A stretch of 64,000 bases of DNA, taken from the NCBI RefSeq assembly GCF_900635155.1, contig NZ_LR134002.1, forward strand, positions 2,296,224 to 2,360,223, read 5' to 3'. Of the stretch, positions 36,302 through 46,723 are shown piece after piece. The notes below the pieces were generated by a model. The model searched no databases, had not been told where the DNA came from, and saw only the letters and a list, made by a program, of their open reading frames with translations. The translations under genes were made by a program, and so were the position numbers. Positions within the stretch are counted from its first letter, which is position 1. Every line of letters begins with the position of its first letter. Source of the stretch: Streptococcus sanguinis (lineage in GTDB: Bacteria > Bacillota > Bacilli > Lactobacillales > Streptococcaceae).

Positions 36302-36916
36302 TCACTGTTTGAGCAAGGTCTGCACACTGACGATAATCATCTGTATTCCTATCGAGAATAGTAAAAGTCCCATCATTTTCGTTATAATTTTCATCAAATT
36401 TTCTCCCAAGAAGCCTGCAATTTGTTTTGCACTTCTTAACAGGAGATAAGTGATGACACATAGTAGAGCAAAAGCAACTACGGTTATCAGTTGATTCTGC
36501 AAACCTCCATTAGCCAGACTTAAAGCAGTTGTAATTGTACCTGGTCCCGCAAAAAGTGGCATTGCAAGAGGAGAAATAGCAATAGACATTGGATCTGAAT
36601 TTACTGCTTGCTGCTCCATTCCTTTATAGCTGGGTGAATGATTACCATTAATCATATGATAACCGATAACGGCCACTAATATTCCACCAGCAATTCTGAA
36701 AGAAACAATTGTAATTCCAAATACTTTAAAAATGAAATCTCCTGAAAAGATAAAAACAGTTACAATAACAAAGGCAATCAAAAGACTCCTAAAAGCAATT
36801 TTTCGTGAAATTTTTTGACTATCATCTGCTACTAAAGCCATGTAAGCAGGAAGATTTGAAATTGGGTTCATTATAGCGAAAAATGCCATAAATGCATAAA
36901 AAAATTGAGAACTCAT
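36302..36916 (-). CDS. MarC family integral membrane protein
   Basis: A 204-residue protein with six hydrophobic segments. The opening AFFAIMNPISNLPAYMAL and the central SPLAMPLFAGPGTITTALSL are the two conserved blocks of the MarC/NAAT family. Transport substrates are not established for bacterial MarC. It starts 19 bp after the mnmA stop, so it is probably cotranscribed with mnmA. Confidence 0.9.
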   Translation of the reverse strand: MSSQFFYAFMAFFAIMNPISNLPAYMALVADDSQKISRKIAFRSLLIAFVIVTVFIFSGDFIFKVFGITIVSFRIAGGILVAVIGYHMINGNHSPSYKGMEQQAVNSDPMSIAISPLAMPLFAGPGTITTALSLANGGLQNQLITVVAFALLCVITYLLLRSAKQIAGFLGENLMKIITKMMGLLLFSIGIQMIIVSVQTLLKQ

Positions 36917-36935
36917 CGTTTTTATTTAACTCCAG

Positions 36936-38125
<1,190 letters not shown>

Positions 38126-38355
38126 CTTGAGCAAGGCCTATTATAGCACGAAAGGACTAGGAAAACAAATCAGAAATTTAACTAAATTTATTAACTGTAA
38201 ATTATGTTTACAATTTTGTAAATATATTGATTTTCTCACTTACTTTCCTATCTAACGAAATTTTATAATATGTACTTTTAATTCATTTAAAAAATCAGCA
38301 GAAAGCCCTTAACTTTGTTATAATGAAAATAATAAATAAGCTGCAAGGAGAAATC

Positions 38356-39027
38356 ATGACTTCACTAAGATTTCAATCTGTTTTTGATATTATCGGACCT
38401 GTGATGATAGGCCCATCAAGCAGTCATACAGCAGGCGCCGTTCGTATCGGAAAAATTGTCTCCTCTATTTTTAACGATGAGCCAACAGAAGTAGAATTCC
38501 AGCTCTTTAACTCTTTTGCCAAAACTTACCGAGGTCACGGAACTGACTTAGCTCTTGTAGCAGGGATTTTAGGTATGGATACAGATGATCCAGAGATTCC
38601 TAACAGCCTTGAAATCGCCCATAAACGCGGTATCAAGATTGTCTGGACGATTCAAAAGAACAGCAATGCTCCCCACCCCAATACGACAAAGATTACAATT
38701 AAAAATGACCGTAAAACAATCAGTGTGACTGGAGTCTCTATCGGTGGCGGCAACATTCAGGTAACAGAGTTGAATGGCTTTTCAGTATCTCTGAGCATGA
38801 ATACTCCGACCATCATTATTGTCCACCAAGATGTCCCAGGCATGATTGCCCATGTCACCGAAGCTCTGTCACGCTACAATATCAATATAGCTCAGATGAA
38901 TGTCACACGTGAGAAGGCTGGAGAAAAAGCGATTATGATTATTGAAGTTGACAGCCGTAGCTGCGAGGAAGCCATCGATGAGATTCGCAATATTCCTCAT
39001 CTGCATAATGTGAATTTCTTTAAATAG
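38356..39027 (+). CDS. sdaAB: L-serine dehydratase, beta subunit
   Basis: A 223-residue subunit of the iron-sulfur L-serine dehydratase. The N-terminal part has FDIIGPVMIGPSSSHTAGAV, the conserved beta-subunit opening, and the C-terminal ACT domain starts near residue 150 (IIIVHQDVPGMIAHVTEAL). The enzyme converts L-serine to pyruvate and ammonia. ATG 38356 follows CAAGGAG; an ATG at 38323 in frame is a less likely start. The alpha subunit gene follows after 8 bp. Confidence 0.95.
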   Translation: MTSLRFQSVFDIIGPVMIGPSSSHTAGAVRIGKIVSSIFNDEPTEVEFQLFNSFAKTYRGHGTDLALVAGILGMDTDDPEIPNSLEIAHKRGIKIVWTIQKNSNAPHPNTTKITIKNDRKTISVTGVSIGGGNIQVTELNGFSVSLSMNTPTIIIVHQDVPGMIAHVTEALSRYNINIAQMNVTREKAGEKAIMIIEVDSRSCEEAIDEIRNIPHLHNVNFFK

Positions 39028-39035
39028 GAGAAAAT

Positions 39036-39908
39036 ATGTTTTATTCCATCAAAGAATTGGTAGAGCAAGCTGACTTGGATTACCAAGGAAATGTTGCTGA
39101 ATTGATGATTGCTACCGAGTATGAATTAACTGGTCGTGAAAGAGATGAAGTCCTGCGACTGATGGGTCGCAATCTGGAAGTCATGAAAGCCTCTGTCCTT
39201 CTTGGACTTGATGAGAGCAAGTCTCGCAGCGGATTGACTGGTGGTGACGCAGCAAAACTTGACCACTATATTCAGTCAGGAAAGGCTTTGTCAGATCACA
39301 CTGTGCTGACTGCTGCAAAAAATGCTATTGCTGTCAATGAGCATAATGCTAAAATGGGACTGGTTTGTGCAACACCTACTGCCGGCAGTGCTGGCTGTCT
39401 GCCAGCTGTTCTTACATCAGCCATTGAAAAATTAGGACTCTCAGAAGAAGAACAGCTAAACTTTTTATTAGCTGCAGGCGCTTTTGGCCTAGTTATTGCC
39501 AATAACGCCTCAATTTCGGGTGCTGAAGGTGGCTGTCAAGCTGAGGTTGGCTCCGCTTCTGCTATGAGTGCAGCTGCTTTAGCTTTAGCTGCTGGAGGTT
39601 CACCTTTTCAAGCCAGTCAAGCTATTTGTTTTGTCATTAAAAACATGCTGGGCTTGATTTGTGATCCAGTAGCTGGTCTAGTGGAGGTGCCTTGTGTCAA
39701 GCGAAATGCTATGGGAGCCAGTTACGCCTTTATTGCAGCTGATATGGCTCTTGCGGGAATCGAATCTAAAATTCCTGTTGACGAAGTCATTGACGCTATG
39801 TATCAAGTCGGGTCAAGTCTGCCTACTGCTTTCAGAGAAACAGCTGAAGGCGGTCTAGCCACAACACCAACTGGCCGCAGACTTTCAAAAGAAATCTTTG
39901 GAGAATAA
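39036..39908 (+). CDS. sdaAA: L-serine dehydratase, alpha subunit
   Basis: A 290-residue catalytic subunit. Conserved blocks include ATPTAGSAGCLPAVLTSA, EGGCQAEVGSASAMSAAALA and GLICDPVAGLVEVPC, which supply the cysteines for the 4Fe-4S cluster. It pairs with SdaAB encoded just upstream. Both subunits are intact, so serine catabolism to pyruvate should be functional. Confidence 0.96.
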   Translation: MFYSIKELVEQADLDYQGNVAELMIATEYELTGRERDEVLRLMGRNLEVMKASVLLGLDESKSRSGLTGGDAAKLDHYIQSGKALSDHTVLTAAKNAIAVNEHNAKMGLVCATPTAGSAGCLPAVLTSAIEKLGLSEEEQLNFLLAAGAFGLVIANNASISGAEGGCQAEVGSASAMSAAALALAAGGSPFQASQAICFVIKNMLGLICDPVAGLVEVPCVKRNAMGASYAFIAADMALAGIESKIPVDEVIDAMYQVGSSLPTAFRETAEGGLATTPTGRRLSKEIFGE

Positions 39909-39909
39909 C

Positions 39910-39947
39910 CTTGACAAATTTGTCAAGTAGATTTACTAGATAGTAAA
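39910..39947. promoter_or_regulatory. Twin palindromes between sdaAA and the HAD gene
   Basis: CTTGACAAATTTGTCAAG (39910-39927) is a perfect 18-bp palindrome and contains a -35-like TTGACA. TTTACTAGATAGTAAA (39932-39947) is a perfect 16-bp palindrome right after it and belongs to the TTTAC-N6-GTAAA set. They lie 13 bp before the next ATG, so they could be an operator for it. Confidence 0.5.
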
Positions 39948-39959
39948 CAAGGAGACAAG

Positions 39960-40607
39960 ATGAGTCATTTAAAATATATCTTCTTTGATTTGGATGGAAC
40001 CCTAGTTGACAGTTCAAAGGGCATCCAAGAATCCTTTGAATACAGCTTCAAACAACTTGGAAAAGAGTGCCCTGAAGAAAGTATTATAAAAAGTTTTATG
40101 GGACCGCCTCTGGAAGTAAGCTTCGCCTCTGTTCTTGAAGAAAGCCAAGTTCCAGAAGCGATTAATTATTATCGCAGTTTCTATAAGGAAAAAGGCATCT
40201 GGGATGTCCGCCTCTATGAGGGGATACCAGAATTGCTGACACAGTTAAAAGAAGCTGGTTATCAGATTTATGTAACAACGAGTAAGAATCAACCCACAGC
40301 ACAAGATTTATTAGCAAATCTAGCTATTTCTGAGCAATTTGATGATATTTTTGGCTCACTGCCAGATTCATTTCACAAAGCAGATGTTCTGCGCCGAGCT
40401 CTGCAAACACTAGATGCAAATCCAGAAGAAACCATAATTATAGGCGATACAAAGTTTGATATAATTGGCGGTAAAGAAGTAAGAATCTCAACTCTAGGAG
40501 TCCTTTGGGGCTTTGGCAGCCAAAAAGAGTTACTAGAAAATGGAGCAGATTTCCTGGCTCATTCTCCCAAACACATTTTAAAAATATTAAACGAACACTT
40601 TTCATAA
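39960..40607 (+). CDS. HAD family hydrolase, phosphoglycolate phosphatase-like
   Basis: A 215-residue HAD-IA enzyme. Motif I is FFDLDGTLVDSSKG at residues 9-22, motif II YVTTSKN and motif IV IIGDTKFDIIGG. The small alpha cap is of the Gph/PpaX type. It probably dephosphorylates small phosphoesters. ATG 39960 follows AAGGAGACAAG. The twin palindromes just upstream may control it separately from sdaAA. Confidence 0.9.
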   Translation: MSHLKYIFFDLDGTLVDSSKGIQESFEYSFKQLGKECPEESIIKSFMGPPLEVSFASVLEESQVPEAINYYRSFYKEKGIWDVRLYEGIPELLTQLKEAGYQIYVTTSKNQPTAQDLLANLAISEQFDDIFGSLPDSFHKADVLRRALQTLDANPEETIIIGDTKFDIIGGKEVRISTLGVLWGFGSQKELLENGADFLAHSPKHILKILNEHFS

Positions 40608-40699
40608 CTTTACATAGCTGTCAATCTAGATAAGATTGTTATCTTTAAATCTTTATCTACACTACCATTTTCTGCTTATAAATTGTCAATTTTATGTAA

Positions 40700-40736
40700 A
40701 CTAAAAAAACCACAGGGATTCTGTGGTTTTTTTAGT
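40700..40736. terminator. Bidirectional terminator
   Basis: A 16-bp stem (40700-40715 with 40721-40736) around the loop GGATT, with seven A's and seven T's inside the arms. It separates the HAD gene from the LysM gene on the other strand. Confidence 0.92.
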
Positions 40737-40742
40737 TTTATC

Positions 40743-41333
40743 TTAGTAACCCCAAGCTGAAAGTCCTTGAGCACTATAGGCGCTATATGCTGATTGGATT
40801 TGATCATCAACAGTAGCTGTTGAACCCCAACCTGGCATTGTTTGGAAAAGACCACTAGCACCTGAAGGGTTGTAAGCATCTACTTGACCATTTGATTCAC
40901 GGGCAATGATAGCTTCCCAAGTTGATGCAGGAACACCAGTCATTTCTGCCATACGTGATGCTGCATAAGAACCAGTTGCACCAGCGGTATTACCATTGCT
41001 AAGTACAAGGCCTCCTGAAGTTGCTGCTGAATTAGCTGTTGCTGCAGGTGCTGCATAATTATTTACGGGAGTTGCAGTTGCTGCTACGCTTGTTTCAGAC
41101 GTTTTGGCACTATTTCCAAGTTCCAAGATTTGACCAACACGGATGTGATTTGGATCTGCAATCTTGTTTAACTCTACTAATTTCTCAAGAGTTGTATTTT
41201 TTTCGTTAGCAATAGCTGATAAAGTATCACCGGCTTCAACTGTATAGGTCTCAGCATTTGCAATACCTGAAACCAAGAAAGCCGCTGCAGCGACTGCACC
41301 TGTTAAAGTCCATTTTGCTGTTTTTTTGTTCAT
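40743..41333 (-). CDS. Secreted LysM protein with lytic-transglycosylase-like C-terminus
   Basis: A 196-residue exported protein. A signal peptide ending near AxA at residue 27 is followed by a LysM domain (residues 28-72: [23 protein letters not shown]), which binds peptidoglycan. A Thr/Ala/Ser linker comes next, then an SLT-like domain with [11 protein letters not shown] (putative catalytic glutamate) and [15 protein letters not shown]. It resembles the pneumococcal LysM protein under WalRK (VicRK) control. A box of that type lies upstream. Confidence 0.88.
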   Translation of the reverse strand: MNKKTAKWTLTGAVAAAAFLVSGIANAETYTVEAGDTLSAIANEKNTTLEKLVELNKIADPNHIRVGQILELGNSAKTSETSVAATATPVNNYAAPAATANSAATSGGLVLSNGNTAGATGSYAASRMAEMTGVPASTWEAIIARESNGQVDAYNPSGASGLFQTMPGWGSTATVDDQIQSAYSAYSAQGLSAWGY

Positions 41334-41381
41334 TAAAATGTAATTCTCCTTTCGGTGATAATACTATCTTACACATAAAAT

Positions 41382-41398
41382 ATTACCAAAAAGTTACA
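41382..41398 (-). promoter_or_regulatory. WalR/VicR-type box upstream of the LysM gene
   Basis: On the minus strand TGTAAC-N5-GGTAAT differs by one base from TGTWAH-N5-TGTWAH. It lies 49-65 bp before the start codon, just upstream of a -10-like sequence. LysM muramidase-type genes are known WalRK targets in pneumococcus. Confidence 0.45.
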
Positions 41399-41543
41399 TT
41401 ACCAAGTCAAACGTTACAAGAACATTTAGTTTAGACGTTAAAAACAGACTTTTAGAGCTTTTTTGCCAAATATTTTCTTTGACCAAGCAAAAAATAGACA
41501 AGTTTAACTTATACTATTCTCTAAAAACACTTTAAACAATAGG

Positions 41544-42338
41544 TCAGTTTTTCAATATATAAAGCAGAACACCTAATATAAGTAAGCTAATAATAGCCAA
41601 GCTGTCATTTCTTTTCCATGCCAAGCGGCGAAAACGTGTCCGCCCTTCACCTCCATTATAGCCGCGCGCTTCCATGGCGATTGCTAGAGCATCTGCCCTT
41701 TTAAAACTGGAAGCAAACAAAGGGATTAGAATGGGAATAATAGATTTAACCTTTTGAACAAGCTTTCCCTCGCCAAAGTCAACACCACGCGCCCTCTGGG
41801 CATTCATAATTCTAGTAGTATCATCCATCAAAGTTGGAACGAAGCGCAGGCTCATAGAGAGCATCAGGCCAATCTCATGTGCTGGCACCTTAAAAACTTT
41901 CAGAGGTTTCAGCAAAGACTCAACCGCATCGGACAAGCTTAAGGGCGTTGTTGTCAGAGTCAGAAGAGTAGAAAAGAAAATAATCAGAATAAAGCGGCTA
42001 AAAATAATACCAGCCTGTGACAGTCCTGCTTCTGTAATTCTGATAAAAGCAAACTGAAAAATTGTAGCGCCTCCTGAGGTCAAAAATAGCTGGAACAAGG
42101 TGGTAAAAGCTATGATAAAAACCATGGACTGGATCCCTTTTAAAAAGAACTTCAAAGGAACCTTAGACAGCAAGACCAAACTAAAAACGAAAACAAACAA
42201 CAGCAGATTGGTAACAAGATTATTAGCCCAGAAAATTAATAGAATAAAAAGAAACATCGCTAGCAACTTGCTCCGCGGATCCAAACGATGAATAATTGAA
42301 TTTCCGGGAATATAGCGGCCTAAAATCAACTTATCCAT
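41544..42338 (-). CDS. ecfT: Energy-coupling factor transporter transmembrane protein EcfT
   Basis: A 264-residue membrane protein with about five helices. The two Ala-Arg-Gly-type coupling motifs are [11 protein letters not shown] and [11 protein letters not shown]. It starts [20 protein letters not shown], typical of EcfT. ATG 42338 follows AAGGAGAT and overlaps ecfA2 by 8 bp. With EcfA1 and EcfA2 it forms the shared module that energises vitamin-specific S components encoded elsewhere. Confidence 0.95.
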   Translation of the reverse strand: MDKLILGRYIPGNSIIHRLDPRSKLLAMFLFILLIFWANNLVTNLLLFVFVFSLVLLSKVPLKFFLKGIQSMVFIIAFTTLFQLFLTSGGATIFQFAFIRITEAGLSQAGIIFSRFILIIFFSTLLTLTTTPLSLSDAVESLLKPLKVFKVPAHEIGLMLSMSLRFVPTLMDDTTRIMNAQRARGVDFGEGKLVQKVKSIIPILIPLFASSFKRADALAIAMEARGYNGGEGRTRFRRLAWKRNDSLAIISLLILGVLLYILKN

Positions 42339-43170
42339 GCAAGATCTCCTTGAATTCTTCAATTGTAATAGGATAGTGCGAGAAATTCATCCCTTTCTCC
42401 GCCAATTCGTGAGCAAATTTTGTAATCTTGGGAACACCCAATTGAATACTCTCCATAAAATCAAGATCCTGAAAGACCTGAGCAGGCTGACCGCTCTTGA
42501 CGACTCTGCCCTTATCTAAAACATAGACTGTATCAGCAAAGTTGGCTACATCATCCATTAGGTGAGTTACCAAAACAATTGTCATACCGGCACGATGCAG
42601 CTCTTCAAAGAGCCTCATCAGTTCTTTTCGACCGGATGGATCAAGTCCTGCTGTCGGCTCATCCAAAACCAAGATATCAGGCTCCATGGCCAGTATACCT
42701 GCTATGGCCACCCTGCGCATCTGGCCACCAGAAAGTTCGAAAGGACTGCGATTGAACAAATCCTCAGAAATTCCGACTAAGTGCAATTTTTCACGCGCCA
42801 AAGCTTCGGCTTCTTCCTTAGAAACACCAAAATTCTGAGGCCCAAAAGCCACATCTTTCAAAACTGTTTCATCAAAAACTTGACTTTCCGGAAATTGAAA
42901 GACTAGACCGACCTTCTTGCGCACCTGTTTAATGTCTTTATTGACAGAATCAGCCGTGATGACTGTACTGCCTACTTCAACACTGCCCTGATTAGGAACC
43001 AGCAAGCCATTTAAAAGCTGGAGAATGGTTGACTTACCGCTGCCAGTATGCCCGATAAGAGCTGTATAACTGCCCGATTTTATCTCCAAATCCACTCCAA
43101 AAAGCGCTGGTCCCTCAAAAGGGGTGCCAGCTTGATAAGTATAACTTACATTTTTGAGAGTAATGCCCAT
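42331..43170 (-). CDS. ecfA2: Energy-coupling factor transporter ATP-binding protein EcfA2
   Basis: A 279-residue ATPase. Walker A is GHTGSGKST, the Q loop is [12 protein letters not shown], the signature is [13 protein letters not shown] and Walker B is [12 protein letters not shown]. The Q-loop sequence FPE is typical of EcfA2. It overlaps ecfA1 by 25 bp and ecfT by 8 bp. Confidence 0.95.
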   Translation of the reverse strand: MGITLKNVSYTYQAGTPFEGPALFGVDLEIKSGSYTALIGHTGSGKSTILQLLNGLLVPNQGSVEVGSTVITADSVNKDIKQVRKKVGLVFQFPESQVFDETVLKDVAFGPQNFGVSKEEAEALAREKLHLVGISEDLFNRSPFELSGGQMRRVAIAGILAMEPDILVLDEPTAGLDPSGRKELMRLFEELHRAGMTIVLVTHLMDDVANFADTVYVLDKGRVVKSGQPAQVFQDLDFMESIQLGVPKITKFAHELAEKGMNFSHYPITIEEFKEILHG

Positions 43171-43982
43171 AGTTGATCCTGCAATTCTTTTTCTGTTAAG
43201 TAAGAGTCTGGCAGAGGAAACCCTGACTGACGCAAAGCCGCCTTTACCTGATTAACAAACGGCTGATCCAATCCTAGCTCTTCCAAATCTTCTCGAGAAA
43301 AAAGTTCTCTCGGAGTAGCGGTAGACTCAACCTGACCCTCTTTCATGACCAAAACACGGTCGCTTAAGGCTATTTCATCCAGGTCATGAGTGATAGAAAT
43401 GACGGTCAGCTGATTACTATCTTTAATTTTTTTCACGGTTCGGATAAGATCCAAACGTCCCTCTGGATCCAGCATGCTAGTTGCTTCGTCCAAAATAATA
43501 ATATCCGGTCTCAGAGCTACGACACCTGCAACAGCTACCCGCTGTTTCTGCCCTCCGGAAAGACGAGCTGGTTCACGCTCCTTAAAATCCTGCATGCCAA
43601 CAAGCTCTAATGCCTGCTGGACTCGCTCTACCATCAGATCATAGTCTAGTCCTTGATTTTCCAAACCAAAGGCTACATCGTCTTCTACAGTTGCTCCAAC
43701 AAACTGATTATCTGGATTTTGGAATACCATACCAATCTGTCTGCGTTTTTCCCAGACATTTTCAGCTGTCAGCTTATCGCCTGAGATAATAATATCTCCG
43801 CTTTCCGCTTCTAAAAGACCGTCAATCAAACGAACTGTGGTTGATTTTCCGCTGCCATTATGACCGACAATGGACAGCCATTCCCCTTTTTTTACTTGAA
43901 AGGAGACATCATTTAAGGTGTAATTCTCAGACTCACTATAGTATTTGTACTTAAGATTTCTTACTTCGATGATATTTTCCAT
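43146..43982 (-). CDS. ecfA1: Energy-coupling factor transporter ATP-binding protein EcfA1
   Basis: A 278-residue ATPase. Walker A is GHNGSGKST, the Q loop is [12 protein letters not shown], the signature is [13 protein letters not shown] and Walker B is [12 protein letters not shown]. The Q-loop NPDNQ is typical of EcfA1. ATG 43982 lies next to the pgsA stop; its ribosome binding site is weak, so translation may be coupled to pgsA. Confidence 0.95.
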   Translation of the reverse strand: MENIIEVRNLKYKYYSESENYTLNDVSFQVKKGEWLSIVGHNGSGKSTTVRLIDGLLEAESGDIIISGDKLTAENVWEKRRQIGMVFQNPDNQFVGATVEDDVAFGLENQGLDYDLMVERVQQALELVGMQDFKEREPARLSGGQKQRVAVAGVVALRPDIIILDEATSMLDPEGRLDLIRTVKKIKDSNQLTVISITHDLDEIALSDRVLVMKEGQVESTATPRELFSREDLEELGLDQPFVNQVKAALRQSGFPLPDSYLTEKELQDQLWALLSKM

Positions 43983-43983
43983 A

Positions 43984-44523
43984 TTATTTAAAGGTATCTT
44001 TAAAGAGATAGGCACTTCCCTTGAAGTAGTCATATCCAGAATAAATCGTAAAGATTAAAGCGATATACAGAAGGATTTGTCCTAATAGAGTCCAATGAAT
44101 CAGAAGAAAAATTATAGCAAACATCTGCGTGAAGGTTTTGATTTTACCTGGCATAGCAGCTGCTAAAACTGTACCGCCTGTTTCCACTAAAAGCAAGCGC
44201 AGACCTGTTACTGCCAATTCCCGGCAAATAATAATAGCCACAACCCAGGCAGGAGCCATTTTCATCTCAATCAACATGATAAAAGCAGACATCACTAAAA
44301 GCTTATCAGCCATGGGATCAGCAAATTTACCAAAATTTGTTACCACTTCCCACTTTCGAGCCAAATAGCCATCTAGATAATCAGTTATACTGGCAAAAGC
44401 AAAGATAAAAGCTGCTAAAATATGCATGGTGTAAGAATGACCGAATGTTAAAATCACAACAAATACAGGGATTAAAGCAATTCTAACAAGAGTTAAGGCA
44501 TTTGGAATATTTTCTTTTTTCAT
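43984..44523 (-). CDS. pgsA: CDP-diacylglycerol--glycerol-3-phosphate 3-phosphatidyltransferase
   Basis: A 179-residue membrane enzyme. The CDP-alcohol phosphatidyltransferase motif DYLDGYLAR followed eight residues later by GKFADPMADK is complete. It makes phosphatidylglycerol phosphate, the committed step to anionic membrane lipids. It follows the RodZ-like gene by 16 bp and precedes ecfA1. Confidence 0.96.
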   Translation of the reverse strand: MKKENIPNALTLVRIALIPVFVVILTFGHSYTMHILAAFIFAFASITDYLDGYLARKWEVVTNFGKFADPMADKLLVMSAFIMLIEMKMAPAWVVAIIICRELAVTGLRLLLVETGGTVLAAAMPGKIKTFTQMFAIIFLLIHWTLLGQILLYIALIFTIYSGYDYFKGSAYLFKDTFK

Positions 44524-44539
44524 GGGATTCCCTTCGTTT

Positions 44540-45364
44540 TTATCCTTTCGTAATGTTCAAACTAATGGTTCCGCTATCGCTAGTCAAAGCCGAAGTATCT
44601 AGTTTTTGTCCCTCTATCGTCACAGTTGCTCCTTTAACAGGTGCTAACGTAATAAGATACTTATTGCCTGGCTCAAGAGAAACCGTCTGGCTTGATTTTT
44701 CAGGAGATAAGGTGATACCTTCGGCTAGTTCTGAATCGCTTATACTTACCAAATTGGTCGTTTGCTCCACAGAAACGGTCACTTTGACAGGCTGACTTGC
44801 TCCGCTATACTCAGCAATCAAATTCTCTCCGCTTCCACTAACTGTCAATTTGCTAACTGAGGAAGAAACTGACTTAGAATCAATCGAAGAAAAGGAACTC
44901 TTCTGACTGTTAATGCTTTTAGAGGAAACCAGACTATAATTGCTGTTAGATGCTTTGAAACTTACCGAATTAGTATGAGCATAGCTCCAGATATAATAAG
45001 CTACGAAAGCAGCAATAGCTGAAGCCAACAAGAGAAAATAGAATAAGGGCAGAAAAGAGCTTTTATTTTTATTTTTTCTGCTCCTGAATTCCTCATCTGC
45101 TGCCAGTGCCACTTCATCAAAGACAATCATCTCACCAGCTTCGTAAGCCTCCAGAATAATGGATTCATCCAAATCTACAGCCCAAGCATATTTCCGCAAG
45201 AAGCTACGGGCATAGAAAGGACTAGGAAGCAAATCATAGTCATTTCGTTCCAGCGCTTCCAGCAAATCCTGCTGGATATCTGTCTTTTTTGACAATTCCT
45301 CTAAGCTCAGCCCTTGATTGGTCCGGGCAAGCTTCAACACTTCTCCTATCGTTTTTTTTCTCAT
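44540..45364 (-). CDS. RodZ-like helix-turn-helix membrane protein
   Basis: A 274-residue protein. An N-terminal XRE-type helix-turn-helix domain (IGEVLKLARTNQGLSLEELS) is followed by a basic segment, one membrane helix (about residues 107-128), a Ser-rich extracellular linker, and a DUF4115-type beta domain. This is the RodZ/YmfM layout, a cytoskeleton-linked shape protein. ATG 45364 follows AAGGG. It sits between the M16 peptidase genes and pgsA, the usual order in streptococci. Confidence 0.88.
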   Translation of the reverse strand: MRKKTIGEVLKLARTNQGLSLEELSKKTDIQQDLLEALERNDYDLLPSPFYARSFLRKYAWAVDLDESIILEAYEAGEMIVFDEVALAADEEFRSRKNKNKSSFLPLFYFLLLASAIAAFVAYYIWSYAHTNSVSFKASNSNYSLVSSKSINSQKSSFSSIDSKSVSSSVSKLTVSGSGENLIAEYSGASQPVKVTVSVEQTTNLVSISDSELAEGITLSPEKSSQTVSLEPGNKYLITLAPVKGATVTIEGQKLDTSALTSDSGTISLNITKG

Positions 45365-45427
45365 ACTTACTTTTCCCTTATTTCTATTCTTCACTATTTT
45401 AACAAAATTTTAGAAACGATTCTGGAA

Positions 45428-46723
45428 TTATTTTGGAAAAATAGTAAAATCTGTCATATCACACTGATCGATAAATCGATGACCTAGTTTTATCACATCA
45501 TTCAGGCTGATGTCCTGTAAAATTTTCGGCAAATCAAACAGATTCTCACCCATCAACTGAGGTTCATATTGGGTTGCAATATACTCAAGCGAGTTTAAAC
45601 CATGCAGAAAATCACCAAACATCTCACTTTTAATCGTATCCAAATGCTCTTCTGTTACATCCGAATCCTTGTCAAAATTCTTGATGGCTGAGCGAAATTG
45701 ATGAGAAAGTCCCACCGGCTCCTGAGTGTCCATCGTCAACATGACAAAGTGAAAATCTTTTTCTACTTCCACTTCCAGCGTTAAAGAATTATCCATTTTC
45801 CCACTTTCATAGAGGGACTGGAAACGCTTGGAAGTCCAGCCAAACATCATGGCAAATAAGAGTTTCAAAGTGATTTTATAGCGATACAACTCCGATTCAT
45901 CAACAAAGTCTGTCCCTCGAATCCCAACTGCCAGTTTTGGACTAGCCACCTCCATTCGGTAGGTGTCTGTTGACACCACTGGGTGAAGGCGCACAGGAAT
46001 TTTTTCAATAGCTTCCGAACTCCCAGCAAAAACTAGTTTTTCCTGCTGTTCTGCAATCTCAGCAGCTATCTGTTCCAAATCAAAATTACCAATCACAAAC
46101 AAAGTCATATTAGAAGGATGATAAAAGTTATTGAAATTTTCCTTCAAATTTTCGACGGTAATCTCAGAGATAGACTCTTTCGTTCCTGCAATGTCTTCTG
46201 CCAGAGGTGTTTGAGGATAGAGATTGGCCAAGGCTCCAAAAAAGAGACGATAATCCGGATTATCTTGATACATTTCAATTTCTTGGCCGATAATATCCTG
46301 TTCCCGCAAAATGGATCCTTTTGTAAAATCAGCCCGATGCACCAGTTCTTGCAAAAGATGTAGGTTTTCTGAAATATTATCCGTTGCAGAAAACAGATAG
46401 CTAGTCCGAGTAAAGCTTGTAAAGGCATTACTCTCAGCCCCTAGCTTAGTAAATTCCAGCAGCAGATCCTTTCCCTGCGGACCTTCAAAAAGCTTATGTT
46501 CCAAAAAATGAGCTATTCCAGCCGGATACTGAGTGACCTGCTTGGTTTCACGTGAAACAATCCCTGTATCCACTGAACCAAAATTAGTTGAGATAATCCC
46601 ATAAGTTTCATTAAAATCATTTTTAGGCAGAAGAAAAACACGCAAACCATTTGCCAAGACTGTCTGATAAACAGTTTCTCCCACTGCTGAATAATTGATT
46701 TTTTCTAGCACTTCTCCCTGCAT
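45428..46723 (-). CDS. M16 family peptidase YmfH-like (active-site subunit)
   Basis: A 431-residue M16 metallopeptidase. The zinc motif HFLEH is present near residue 72 (AHFLEHKLFEGP), with the downstream glutamate in the REQDIIGQEIEMY region. Its start overlaps the stop of the neighbouring M16-like gene by one base, with AAGGAAAAT as ribosome binding site. The pair is likely a heterodimer like other split M16 systems. Substrate unknown. Confidence 0.9.
   Translation of the reverse strand: MQGEVLEKINYSAVGETVYQTVLANGLRVFLLPKNDFNETYGIISTNFGSVDTGIVSRETKQVTQYPAGIAHFLEHKLFEGPQGKDLLLEFTKLGAESNAFTSFTRTSYLFSATDNISENLHLLQELVHRADFTKGSILREQDIIGQEIEMYQDNPDYRLFFGALANLYPQTPLAEDIAGTKESISEITVENLKENFNNFYHPSNMTLFVIGNFDLEQIAAEIAEQQEKLVFAGSSEAIEKIPVRLHPVVSTDTYRMEVASPKLAVGIRGTDFVDESELYRYKITLKLLFAMMFGWTSKRFQSLYESGKMDNSLTLEVEVEKDFHFVMLTMDTQEPVGLSHQFRSAIKNFDKDSDVTEEHLDTIKSEMFGDFLHGLNSLEYIATQYEPQLMGENLFDLPKILQDISLNDVIKLGHRFIDQCDMTDFTIFPK
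46544..46559. promoter_or_regulatory. parS site (ParB-binding palindrome) in the YmfH-like gene
   Basis: GGTTTCACGTGAAACA contains the 14-bp core GTTTCACGTGAAAC and differs by one base from the canonical TGTTTCACGTGAAACA. It is in a coding region, as many parS sites are, about 17 kb from the parB-oriC region. Confidence 0.9.
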
